From NCBI GenBank assembly GCA_002342505.1, contig DDQB01000060.1:11157-46906 (forward strand): DNA of 35,750 bases, read 5' to 3'. A model generated the notes under the pieces. That model was not told the origin of the DNA, did no database searches, and saw nothing but the letters and a program-made list of their open reading frames with translations. Shown piece after piece: positions 23,855 to 31,621 of the stretch (position 1 is the stretch's first letter; each line of letters begins with the position of its first letter). Made by a program: the position numbers and the translations under genes. The stretch comes from Acidaminococcaceae bacterium UBA2453 (GTDB lineage Bacteria > Bacillota > Negativicutes > Acidaminococcales > Acidaminococcaceae).

Positions 23855-24964
23855 ATGACAGCGAAATCATGGAAGAAAAAAATAAGCGCAGCAATTTTAT
23901 GCGGTATCGTGGGAATTTCGGTTAGCGCCGTTCTTCCTGTTCCCGCAGCGGAAGCAGGAAACCTTGGATCGATCATTGGTACGGTTATACAGGGGGCAGC
24001 CGCCAAACAGCAGGTTGATGCGCAGATCAAATATTTTGATCAGACGGAGGAAGGACGGCAGCAACTGTTTGCTGCTTTTAAGAAAAAATACGGCGTTTCG
24101 GATAATTATTACCGGATGCAGCAGCTGGATGAGATGATGCCGCGCCTGACCAAAGGGATTGCGGCTGTAGATCCGAGCATCCATAAAAAACCCTATCTGT
24201 ATTTCATCAATAAACAGAATACATTTAACGCCTTTTGCAGTATGGGCCATGTGATGAGCGTCAACGAGGGGATGTACAGCCTGACAGATAATCAGGATGA
24301 AGTTGCCGTGGTACTGGCCCATGAAATGGGACACGGGCAGAAGAATCATGTGGCATCTGCCATGCGCAAAAAATTAAATGTAGCCATTGGCGCAGCGATG
24401 GTAGGTTCGGCAGTGGGCGGTTCGGCCCTGTCAAACATCGCCCTGAACGTTCTGGTCAACCAGATTGATACCGTTGCCATTACTAAAAAAGACGAATGGG
24501 AAGCGGATAACCTGGCTTTTGATTATGTGGTCAACGCCGGATATAATCCGGGGGCGGCAGCGGCCATCTGGCAGCGGGTGGAAGAAAAATACGGAAAATC
24601 CAAGACCAGTTTTGCCGGAGAAATTTTCTCGCCCAGCGATCATCCGACCCATCAGCAGCGCCGTGATAATTACGTAAAGAAACTGCATGAATATAGCGGC
24701 AAACATGCAACAGCAGAAAAAGGCGTAGTAAAAGTGAATGGGAAAGCGCTGGTACAGCCGGCGGCGGCCAATGATATGAGCGGTGCGGAACGATCTTATT
24801 TTGTGTTAGGGAATTTGGCGGCCGCTTATCATAACGGGCACAATAAGTCCAATGCCTACGCATCCGGCAATACGCTGATGCTGGGACAGCAGCCGATCAT
24901 GACCTGTTATGCCGGAGATCCTTCCGCTGCGGAACTGGCTGAACTGTTGAATAAAATTAAATAA
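23855..24964 (+). CDS. Exported M48-family zinc metallopeptidase 2
   Basis: A 369-residue peptidase with a signal peptide (WKKKISAAILCGIVGISVSA...PAAEA). The zinc site is LAHEMGHGQKNH, and DEWEADNLAFDYV supplies the third ligand. SPSDHPTHQQRRDNY matches the conserved His-Pro segment of the family. The region before the active site (AAKQQVDAQIKYFDQTEEGR) is helical and unlike the first peptidase, so this is a different M48 subtype and not a recent duplicate. The start is ATG 23855, 6 bases after GGGAGGTG. The gap to the first peptidase gene is 86 bases; the two are likely co-transcribed and both act in the cell envelope. Confidence 0.87.
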   Translation: MTAKSWKKKISAAILCGIVGISVSAVLPVPAAEAGNLGSIIGTVIQGAAAKQQVDAQIKYFDQTEEGRQQLFAAFKKKYGVSDNYYRMQQLDEMMPRLTKGIAAVDPSIHKKPYLYFINKQNTFNAFCSMGHVMSVNEGMYSLTDNQDEVAVVLAHEMGHGQKNHVASAMRKKLNVAIGAAMVGSAVGGSALSNIALNVLVNQIDTVAITKKDEWEADNLAFDYVVNAGYNPGAAAAIWQRVEEKYGKSKTSFAGEIFSPSDHPTHQQRRDNYVKKLHEYSGKHATAEKGVVKVNGKALVQPAAANDMSGAERSYFVLGNLAAAYHNGHNKSNAYASGNTLMLGQQPIMTCYAGDPSAAELAELLNKIK

Positions 24965-25031
24965 AGGTGCGTTGGCAAACGTGCTGGCGCATAACCCGGT
25001 GGCCTGAACAAAATATATTGGAGGGGAGATT

Positions 25032-25799
25032 ATGGAAAACAAACTTTGGTCTGTATTGCAGGAATTGAAATCGGAACAGTATGAGTGGATCGAACTTTCC
25101 CACTCGTTGAACAATGAAAGTCCGTTCTGGAGCGGGATACCGGAAGGATCCGTGGAATTGGGCAAGGTCGTGTTTGACTGGGGGAACCCGATGCTGGAGT
25201 GTCTGATCCATACTTTCAAATTTCCCGGTCAGTTTGGTACCCATGTAGATTTTCCCGGGCATTTTGTGAAAGAGGCGCCGCTGTCCGAGGCTTATGGCGT
25301 GAATGAATTTGTGTTCCCGCTGGTCGTGATCGATATCAGTGAGAAAGCAAAAGCAAATGTGGATTACGCGGTTTCCGTAGAGGATATCAAAGCGTATGAG
25401 GCAAAATACGGCGAAATTCCGGAAGGCGCTTTTGTAGCGTTACGGACGGACTGGTATAAACGCTGGCCGGATATGGACAAACTGGCCAATGTGGGAGAAG
25501 ACGGTAATGAGCATTGCCCGGGGTGGTCTATGGACGCACTGAAATATATTTTTGAAGAACGCAAAGCGGCAGCCAACGGTCACGAAACCCTGGATACGGA
25601 CGCCAGCTATCTGGCGGTGGAAGCAGGGGACCTTGCCTGCGAACGGTATGTGCTGGGCCAGGGGAAGCTGCAGATTGAAGTGTTGCAGAATCTGGATAAA
25701 GTAGCTCCCGCCGGAGCGTTGCTGTTTGCTTCCTGGCCGCGTATTGAAGGAGCGACCGGTCTGCCTGCCCGTGTTTTTGCACTGAGCCCGAAAAAATAA
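25032..25799 (+). CDS. Cyclase-family protein (kynurenine formamidase-like metal hydrolase)
   Basis: A 255-residue protein of the cyclase family (PF04199). WIELSHSLNNESPFWSG opens it, and FGTHVDFPGHF is the metal-binding HxGTHxDxPxHF motif with the first histidine replaced (GQFGTHVD). The later GWSMDAL and DTDASY segments are usual. Related enzymes hydrolyse N-formylkynurenine, isatin or cyclic amides. There is no signal peptide, so it is cytosolic. GGAGGGGAG precedes the ATG. It follows the second M48 gene by 67 bases and may be read through from it, but no functional tie is evident. The substrate is undetermined. Confidence 0.8.
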   Translation: MENKLWSVLQELKSEQYEWIELSHSLNNESPFWSGIPEGSVELGKVVFDWGNPMLECLIHTFKFPGQFGTHVDFPGHFVKEAPLSEAYGVNEFVFPLVVIDISEKAKANVDYAVSVEDIKAYEAKYGEIPEGAFVALRTDWYKRWPDMDKLANVGEDGNEHCPGWSMDALKYIFEERKAAANGHETLDTDASYLAVEAGDLACERYVLGQGKLQIEVLQNLDKVAPAGALLFASWPRIEGATGLPARVFALSPKK

Positions 25800-25914
25800 A
25801 TCGGATAAATTTTGCTCATTGTCAATTTTAATTTATAGAAGAAACATAAAAAAGACATAAATTTTCCTTATATTCATTTTTGCGGTAATTCTGCTATGTA
25901 AAAATATCAATTTG

Positions 25915-25923
25915 TGGTAAAAT
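25915..25923 (+). promoter_or_regulatory. Extended -10 promoter of the SPFH gene
   Basis: TGGTAAAAT, extended -10 form, 107 bases before the ATG at 26031. No clear -35. Confidence 0.5.
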
Positions 25924-25930
25924 GAAAAAG

Positions 25931-25944
25931 AGAAAGCGCTTTGA
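25931..25944 (+). promoter_or_regulatory. cre-like (CcpA/LacI-family) operator before the SPFH gene
   Basis: AGAAAGCGCTTTGA agrees with the ideal cre TGAAAGCGCTTTCA at 12 of 14 positions with the central CG. It lies just downstream of the -10, a repressing position. Confidence 0.5.
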
Positions 25945-25952
25945 CCGATCAG

Positions 25953-25979
25953 GCTCTGTCCTTATAGGGAAGGCAGGGC
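25953..25979 (+). promoter_or_regulatory. Leader hairpin before the SPFH gene
   Basis: GCTCTGTC..TT pairs with AA.GGCAGGGC (10 pairs, two or three G-T, one bulge). No T-run follows, so it is not a terminator. Confidence 0.4.
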
Positions 25980-26030
25980 GCAGGAGGCAAAAGCGAATCA
26001 TTTAATTTATTATTAAGGAGGGAAACACAC

Positions 26031-27500
26031 ATGGGCTTAATTAAAGCAGGCATGGGCGCCATTGGCGGCGTACTGGCCGACCAGTGGAAAGAGTATTTTT
26101 ACTGTGACAGCATGACTCCGGACGTCCTGATGACAAAAGGACAGAAACGGACCAGCAGCCAGGGACGCAGTTCTAACACCAGCGGGGAAGATAATATCAT
26201 TTCCAACGGTTCGGTGATTGCGGTCAACGTGGGACAGTGCATGATGATCGTAGAACAGGGCAAGGTTGTTGACCTGTGTGCGGAACCCGGCGAATACACC
26301 TATGATAAATCGACGGAACCGTCGGTTTTCACAGGCGATTTAAAAGAAAGCGTAATCCAGGTATTCCAGCGCATGGGTAAACGTTTTACCTTTGGCGGCG
26401 ATACCGGGAAAGATCAGCGCGTTTACTATTTCAACACGAAGGAAATTATTGGCAACAAATATGGTACTCCTGCCGAAATTCCGTTCAAAGTTATTGAAGA
26501 AAATACCGGACGTTCCCTTTTGGTACGTATCCGCTGCTTTGGCGAATACAGCTATAAGATCGTAGACCCCATTCTTTTCTATTCCACGATTGCAGGCAAC
26601 GCTCCGGAACAGTATCTGCGCAGCCAATGGGACAGCCAGCTGAAATCTGAATTACTGACTGCGCTGCAGCCGGCTTTCGGGAAAATTTCCGCACAGCGTA
26701 TCGATTATACCGAACTGCCGATGCGCACCATGGAACTGGCAGACGCCCTGAATGACGTACTGTCCAACAAGTGGCGCGACCTGCGCGGTATCGAAATCGT
26801 TTCCTTCGGTGTGAACAGCGTGAAGGCTAACGAAGAAGACGAAGCGAAGCTGCAGAAAGTACAGATGGGCGCTATGATGAGCAATCCGGAAATGCGCCTG
26901 GGTGTTCTGACTGACGCTACCGCTGACGGTATCCGTAACGCATCTGCTAATGAAGGCGGCATGGGACCCATGGGCGCCTTTATCGGAATGGGCATGGCAA
27001 ATATGGCCGGCGGCATGGCCATGGGTAACGCATACGGGCCTGGCGGCTATCCGCCTCCCTATGGACAGGCTCCCCAACAGCCGTATCCGCCGCAGCAGCC
27101 TGCACCGGCGCCGGCTCCGGCAGCCGCACCGGCCGGGTGGACCTGCGCCTGTGGACATACCGGCAACACCGGTAATTTCTGCAGCGGCTGCGGCAAACCG
27201 AAACCGGCTCCGCAACCTGCGGCAGGCGGCTGGGACTGCGAATGCGGCGCCAAAGGCAACACCGGAAAATTCTGCAGCAACTGCGGCAAACCGCAGCCGG
27301 CAGCACCGGCAGGCTGGACCTGCAGCTGCGGCAGCGTGAACCAGGGACAGTTCTGTCCGAACTGCGGCTCCCGCAAACCTGCAGGCGCACCGCTTTACAA
27401 GTGCGACAAGTGCGGTTGGGAACCGGAAGATCCGCACAATCCTCCTAAGTTCTGCCCCCGTTGCGGCGATCCGTTTAATGAAGGGGATATCGTTAAATAA
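26031..27500 (+). CDS. SPFH/Band 7 protein with C-terminal array of four zinc ribbons (YdjI-like)
   Basis: A 489-residue cytosolic protein. Residues 1-290 are an SPFH domain of the YdjI/virion-core-like type: VLADQWKEYFYCDSMTPDVLM, SVIAVNVGQCMMIVEQGKV, EPGEYTYD, and LRGIEIVSFGVNSVKANEEDEAKLQ. A Gly/Met-rich segment (about 300-330) and a Pro/Ala/Gln-rich linker follow. Then come four Cys4 zinc ribbons: WTCACG..FCSGCG, WDCECG..FCSNCG, WTCSCG..FCPNCG and YKCDKCGWEPEDPHNPPKFCPRCG. Proteins of this class form large membrane-associated rings or scaffolds; B. subtilis YdjI acts in an envelope-stress cluster. There is no membrane segment. AAGGAGG precedes the ATG. It forms its own transcription unit. 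Confidence 0.85.
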   Translation: MGLIKAGMGAIGGVLADQWKEYFYCDSMTPDVLMTKGQKRTSSQGRSSNTSGEDNIISNGSVIAVNVGQCMMIVEQGKVVDLCAEPGEYTYDKSTEPSVFTGDLKESVIQVFQRMGKRFTFGGDTGKDQRVYYFNTKEIIGNKYGTPAEIPFKVIEENTGRSLLVRIRCFGEYSYKIVDPILFYSTIAGNAPEQYLRSQWDSQLKSELLTALQPAFGKISAQRIDYTELPMRTMELADALNDVLSNKWRDLRGIEIVSFGVNSVKANEEDEAKLQKVQMGAMMSNPEMRLGVLTDATADGIRNASANEGGMGPMGAFIGMGMANMAGGMAMGNAYGPGGYPPPYGQAPQQPYPPQQPAPAPAPAAAPAGWTCACGHTGNTGNFCSGCGKPKPAPQPAAGGWDCECGAKGNTGKFCSNCGKPQPAAPAGWTCSCGSVNQGQFCPNCGSRKPAGAPLYKCDKCGWEPEDPHNPPKFCPRCGDPFNEGDIVK

Positions 27501-27580
27501 TTCAGGGATTGACAGATTATCTATACAATAGCAGTATTTTTATAAGCAAAAGCAATTTAATAAGTGATTCGTTTAATCAA

Positions 27581-27617
27581 CCTGCCGTTTGCTTATGCAT
27601 GCGGCAGGATTGTTTTT
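27581..27617 (+). terminator. Terminator of the SPFH gene
   Basis: CCTGCCG (27581-27587) pairs with CGGCAGG (27602-27608), then ATTGTTTTTT. The rest of the 27501-27710 gap shows no gene. Confidence 0.75.
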
Positions 27618-27710
27618 TGAAACCGGTCCGTCTTTTGGCGGATGGCTGGAAAGAGGCGGCATAAGGTTGTCCCTCAGGGTGGTTAACAAGGAAGAGAGGG
27701 TATTGGTATT

Positions 27711-30347
27711 ATGGCAACAGTTAAAAAATGGGTCTACGGATTTAATGAAGGAAATGCACAGATGAAAGAACTGCTGGGCGGCAAGGGCGCTAACCTGGCG
27801 GAAATGACAAATCTGGGGCTTCCGATCCCGATGGGATTCACGATTACAACGGAAGCGTGCACCGATTATTATAAATCCGGAAGAAAAATTTCCAATGAGA
27901 TCCAGCGGCAGATTTTTCAGGCGTTGCGCTGGCTGGAAAAAGAAAACGGAAAAATTTTCGGAGACAACAGCGATCCGCTGCTGGTATCGGTCCGCAGCGG
28001 CGCCCGTGTTTCCATGCCGGGCATGATGGATACGATCCTGAATCTGGGGCTGAATGATATTTCGGTAGAAGGGTTTGCCCGTAAGACAAAAAATCCCCGG
28101 TTCGCCTACGATTCCTACCGCCGCTTCATCCAGATGTTCTCCGATGTGGTCATGGAAATTCCCAAGTCGAAATTTGAAAAGATCATTGATGAAATCAAAG
28201 AAGAAAAAGGCGTTAAATTTGACGTGGATCTGGATGTCAGCGACATGAAAGAGCTGATCAGACGGTTTAAAGCGATTTACAAAGAGGCCATTGGCAGCGA
28301 TTTTCCGCAGGAACCGGCCATGCAGCTGCTGGAAGCGGTAAAAGCGGTGTTCCGCTCCTGGGACAATCCCCGCGCCAATGTGTACCGCCGTATGAACGAT
28401 ATCCCGGGCGACTGGGGCACGGCAGTCAATATCCAGACCATGGTATTCGGCAATATGGGGAACACCTCCGGCACGGGCGTTGCATTTACCCGTAACCCGG
28501 CAACCGGCGCCAAAGGCATCTACGGCGAATACCTGATCGACGCCCAGGGCGAAGACGTAGTAGCCGGCGTACGCACTCCCCAGCCCATCAGCAAGCTGGA
28601 AGAAGATATGCCCAGCTGCTATCGCGAATTTATCCGGCTGGCCCATAAACTGGAAAGCCATTACCGGGATATGCAGGATATGGAATTTACAATTCAGGAA
28701 GGCAAGCTTTATTTCCTCCAGACCCGAAACGGAAAACGGACGGCAGAAGCGGCCATCAACATTGCCTGCGATCTGGTGGATGAAGGCATGATCACACCGG
28801 AAGAAGCGTTGCTCCGTATCGAAGCAAAATCTCTGGATCAGCTGCTGCATCCGACCTTTGATGCCAACGCTTTGAAGGAAGGCAAAGTAATCGGGCATGC
28901 GCTGCCGGCTTCCCCGGGAAGCGCCGCAGGTAAAGTTTATTTTACGGCAGAAGACGCAAAGAATGCTGCGGCAAAAGGGGAGCGCGTCATCCTGGTCCGG
29001 CTGGAAACATCGCCGGAAGATATTGAAGGCATGCATGCCGCAGAAGGGATTTTAACGGCCCGCGGCGGTATGACCAGCCATGCGGCCGTTGTGGCCAGGG
29101 GGATGGGCACTTGCTGCGTATCCGGCTGCAACGAACTGAAAGTAAATGAAGAAGAAAAAACCTTCGATCTGAACGGGACGACCTATCATGAAGGGGATTA
29201 CATCTCCCTTGACGGTTCCACCGGCACGATTTACGAAGGAGCGATCCCTACCGTAGAAGCGGAGATCAGCGGCAACTTTGGCTGCATCATGCGCTGGGCC
29301 GATCAGTTCCGCAAAATGCAGGTTCGCACCAACGCAGATACACCGGCAGACGCGGAAAACGCCGTGCGGCTTGGCGCGGAAGGCATCGGACTGTGCCGTA
29401 CAGAGCATATGTTCTTTGATGCGGAACGGATTCCCAAATTCCGCCGCATGATTTTATCGGATACCGTAGAGCAGCGCGAAGCGGCGTTGAATGAACTGAT
29501 CCCCTACCAGCGCCAGGATTTTATCGAAATGTACAAAGCGCTGCGGGGACGTCCCATGACCATCCGTTTTCTGGATCCGCCCCTGCATGAATTCCTGCCA
29601 AAGACGGAAGCGGATATGCGGGCGCTGGCAGAAAGCATGGGCCTCACCTATGAAAAGGTAAAAGCCCATTGCGATGAAATGCATGAATTCAACCCCATGA
29701 TGGGCCTGCGGGGCTGCCGCCTCAGCGTCATTTATCCGGAAATTTCCCGTATGCAGACCCGGGCCGTCATCGAAGCGGCCATTGCGGTGAAAAAAGAAAT
29801 GAATTACGATATCGTTCCGGAGATCATGGTTCCGCTGATCGGCGACCGTAAGGAATTGCTGTTTGTAAAAAATATCATCGTGGAGACTGCGGAAAAAGTA
29901 ATGAAAGAGCAGGGCTATTTCCTGAACTATAAAGTCGGCACCATGATTGAAATTCCCCGGGCGGCGCTGACGGCAGACGAGGTGGCAAAAGAAGCGGACT
30001 TCTTCAGTTTCGGAACCAACGACCTGACGCAGATGACCTTCGGTTTTTCCCGCGACGACGCAGGCAAATTCCTGGAAACCTATTACGATCATAAAATTTA
30101 TGAATTCGATCCCTTCAGCAAACTGGATCAGACCGGCGTAGGCCAGCTGATGAAGATGGCGGTGGAAAAAGGCCGGAATGAAAACCCCATGCTGCATTGC
30201 GGCATCTGCGGCGAACATGGAGGCGATCCTTCTTCCGTGGCTTTCTGCCAGGAGCTGGGACTGAACTATGTTTCCTGCTCGCCATTCCGCGTGCCCATTG
30301 CCCGGCTGGCGGCTGCGCAGGCGGCAATCAATCTGAAAAACAGATAA
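27711..30347 (+). CDS. ppdK: Pyruvate, phosphate dikinase
   Basis: An 878-residue enzyme, normal length. It interconverts pyruvate, ATP and phosphate with PEP, AMP and pyrophosphate. The ATP-grasp domain (1-340) has GGKGANLAEM, SVRSGARVSMPGMMDTILN and GVAFTRNPATG. The swivelling phosphohistidine domain carries GGMTSHAAVVARGMG with catalytic H457. The C-terminal PEP/pyruvate barrel has GIGLCRTEHMFF, MMGLRGCRL, SFGTNDLTQMTFGFSRDD and HCGICGEHGGDP with catalytic cysteine C830/C833. In anaerobes it serves glycolysis with pyrophosphate or gluconeogenesis. AGAGAGGG lies about 10 bases upstream of the ATG. It is single, with no regulator (PDRP) adjoining. Confidence 0.97.
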   Translation: MATVKKWVYGFNEGNAQMKELLGGKGANLAEMTNLGLPIPMGFTITTEACTDYYKSGRKISNEIQRQIFQALRWLEKENGKIFGDNSDPLLVSVRSGARVSMPGMMDTILNLGLNDISVEGFARKTKNPRFAYDSYRRFIQMFSDVVMEIPKSKFEKIIDEIKEEKGVKFDVDLDVSDMKELIRRFKAIYKEAIGSDFPQEPAMQLLEAVKAVFRSWDNPRANVYRRMNDIPGDWGTAVNIQTMVFGNMGNTSGTGVAFTRNPATGAKGIYGEYLIDAQGEDVVAGVRTPQPISKLEEDMPSCYREFIRLAHKLESHYRDMQDMEFTIQEGKLYFLQTRNGKRTAEAAINIACDLVDEGMITPEEALLRIEAKSLDQLLHPTFDANALKEGKVIGHALPASPGSAAGKVYFTAEDAKNAAAKGERVILVRLETSPEDIEGMHAAEGILTARGGMTSHAAVVARGMGTCCVSGCNELKVNEEEKTFDLNGTTYHEGDYISLDGSTGTIYEGAIPTVEAEISGNFGCIMRWADQFRKMQVRTNADTPADAENAVRLGAEGIGLCRTEHMFFDAERIPKFRRMILSDTVEQREAALNELIPYQRQDFIEMYKALRGRPMTIRFLDPPLHEFLPKTEADMRALAESMGLTYEKVKAHCDEMHEFNPMMGLRGCRLSVIYPEISRMQTRAVIEAAIAVKKEMNYDIVPEIMVPLIGDRKELLFVKNIIVETAEKVMKEQGYFLNYKVGTMIEIPRAALTADEVAKEADFFSFGTNDLTQMTFGFSRDDAGKFLETYYDHKIYEFDPFSKLDQTGVGQLMKMAVEKGRNENPMLHCGICGEHGGDPSSVAFCQELGLNYVSCSPFRVPIARLAAAQAAINLKNR

Positions 30348-30376
30348 TACACGATTCGTCGGATAAATTAAGAGAA

Positions 30377-30456
30377 CGCTGATGCAATGAGGTTAGGAAG
30401 TGCAGACGAATTAACCAGCGCTTCCCTGAACAAGTCTGCCGACGAATGCATCAGCG
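30377..30456 (+). repeat. Structured intergenic repeat element, copy 3
   Basis: Outer arms CGCTGATGCA (30377-30386) and TGCATCAGCG (30447-30456) pair perfectly. Inside, GGAAGTGC pairs with GCGCTTCC and GCAGAC with GTCTGC as alternatives. The 21 bases 30405-30425 recur exactly, inverted, at 35692-35712. Confidence 0.6.
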
Positions 30457-30473
30457 GTTCTGGAAAGAAAAAC

Positions 30474-30535
30474 AAATCCCCTTTCGCGATATACAGGGAA
30501 AAGTGTTTCAAACTGTATATCAGAAAGGGGATTTT
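30474..30535 (+). terminator. Long terminator hairpin between ppdK and the arginine operon
   Basis: AAATCCCCTTTC (30474-30485) pairs with GAAAGGGGATTT (30523-30534), with a second stacked helix 30488-30496/30513-30521 (GATATACAG). It is followed by T and AATT. It likely ends ppdK transcription 130 bases after the stop. Confidence 0.8.
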
Positions 30536-30577
30536 TAATTATCATTCATACTATATACATAATTATGCAAAAATGAC

Positions 30578-30606
30578 TTGACATGGAAATAAAATTCATC
30601 TATTAT
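30578..30606 (+). promoter_or_regulatory. Consensus promoter of the arg operon
   Basis: TTGACA (30578-30583), 17-base spacer, TATTAT (30601-30606), about 77 bases before argC. Confidence 0.88.
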
Positions 30607-30616
30607 TACATGTAAT
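30585..30616 (+). promoter_or_regulatory. ARG-box-like ArgR operator overlapping the arg promoter
   Basis: GGAAATAAAATTCA (30585-30598) matches the ARG box core TGAATwwwwATTCA at 12 of 14 positions and fills the spacer between -35 and -10. A perfect palindrome, ATTACATGTAAT (30605-30616), overlaps the -10 end. Confidence 0.6.
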
Positions 30617-30682
30617 TAAAAACAGATGGTTTGATTTAGTAATGGATGATTTATAACGCGCTGTGGAAGAATGGGGCTTATC

Positions 30683-31618
30683 ATGACAAAAGTATTTATT
30701 GACGGGAGTTCCGGTACGACCGGATTGCGAATTCGTGAAAGATTATGCATGCGAAATGATATTGAGCTGATTACCCTGGACGAAGCGGTCCGCAAGGATG
30801 CAAAGGCCCGGCAGGAAGCATTTCGGAATGCGGATATCGCGTTCCTGTGTTTGCCGGATGCGGCGGCGACAGAAGCGGTAACGCTGGCAGAAGGAAGCGG
30901 GGCCGTTATCATCGACACATCTACCGCGCACCGCACCGCAGCAGGATGGGAGTACGGCATGCCGGAACTGCCCGGACGACGGGAACGGATCGCAAAAGCG
31001 AAGTACATTGCCAACCCGGGCTGCCATGCCAGCGGTTTCATCGCATTAATTGCGCCGCTGGAAGAAGCGGGCGTGCTGAAAAAAGATGTGCGGCTTACCT
31101 GCTTTTCCCTTACCGGATATTCCGGCGGCGGGAAAAACATGATTGCCGAATATGAAGACCCCCTGCGAAACCCATTGCTGAATGCGCCGCGGCAGTACGC
31201 GCTGGGGCAGGCCCATAAACATCTGAAAGAGATGAATGCGGTCTGCGGGCTGGAAAACAGTCCGGTGTTCTGTCCCATCGTGGCGGATTTTTACAGCGGC
31301 ATGGAAGTCACGGTATCCGTATTTAAGGAAGAACTGCAGGGTTCCCTGGAGGATATCCGGAAAATTTATAATGCAGCGTACCCGGGGCCGCTGATCCGAT
31401 ACCGAGAAAGGACAGATGAGAACGGATTCCTGTCTGCCGCAGCCTATGCGGGGCGGGACGACATGGAAATAACGGTTGCCGGAAATGAGGAACGGATCTT
31501 GCTGGTTGCCCGCTTTGACAATTTAGGCAAAGGTGCGTCCGGCGCTGCGATACAGAATATGAATCTTGTGCTGGGACTGCCGGAAACGACAGGGCTGCAA
31601 CTGGGAATGGAGGAATAA
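30683..31618 (+). CDS. argC: N-acetyl-gamma-glutamyl-phosphate reductase
   Basis: A 311-residue enzyme of the short (type 2) ArgC class. It reduces N-acetylglutamyl-5-phosphate to the semialdehyde with NADPH. The N-terminal FIDGSSGTTGLRIRERL is the nucleotide loop, IDTSTAHRT follows, and NPGCHASGF carries catalytic C114. SLTGYSGGGKNMI and RFDNLGKGASGAAIQNMNL are family blocks. I chose ATG 30683, 6 bases after GGGG; ATG 30671 is an alternative. It is the first gene of argC-argJ-argB-argD; argJ begins 3 bases past its stop. Confidence 0.94.
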   Translation: MTKVFIDGSSGTTGLRIRERLCMRNDIELITLDEAVRKDAKARQEAFRNADIAFLCLPDAAATEAVTLAEGSGAVIIDTSTAHRTAAGWEYGMPELPGRRERIAKAKYIANPGCHASGFIALIAPLEEAGVLKKDVRLTCFSLTGYSGGGKNMIAEYEDPLRNPLLNAPRQYALGQAHKHLKEMNAVCGLENSPVFCPIVADFYSGMEVTVSVFKEELQGSLEDIRKIYNAAYPGPLIRYRERTDENGFLSAAAYAGRDDMEITVAGNEERILLVARFDNLGKGASGAAIQNMNLVLGLPETTGLQLGMEE

Positions 31619-31621
31619 GTG

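Noticed and set aside
27509..27514. TTGACA just after the SPFH gene as a ppdK promoter
   Set aside because: No acceptable -10 at proper distance, and the SPFH terminator (27581-27617) would stop it before ppdK.
27573..29036. Long open frame (487 codons) on the minus strand opposite ppdK
   Set aside because: It is a shadow of the strongly biased ppdK codons; it has no ribosome site, and its translation is low-complexity His/Phe/Arg-rich with no family features.
29454..30218. 254-codon minus-strand frame opposite the 3' part of ppdK
   Set aside because: Same shadow effect; the ppdK protein is intact and conserved through this region.
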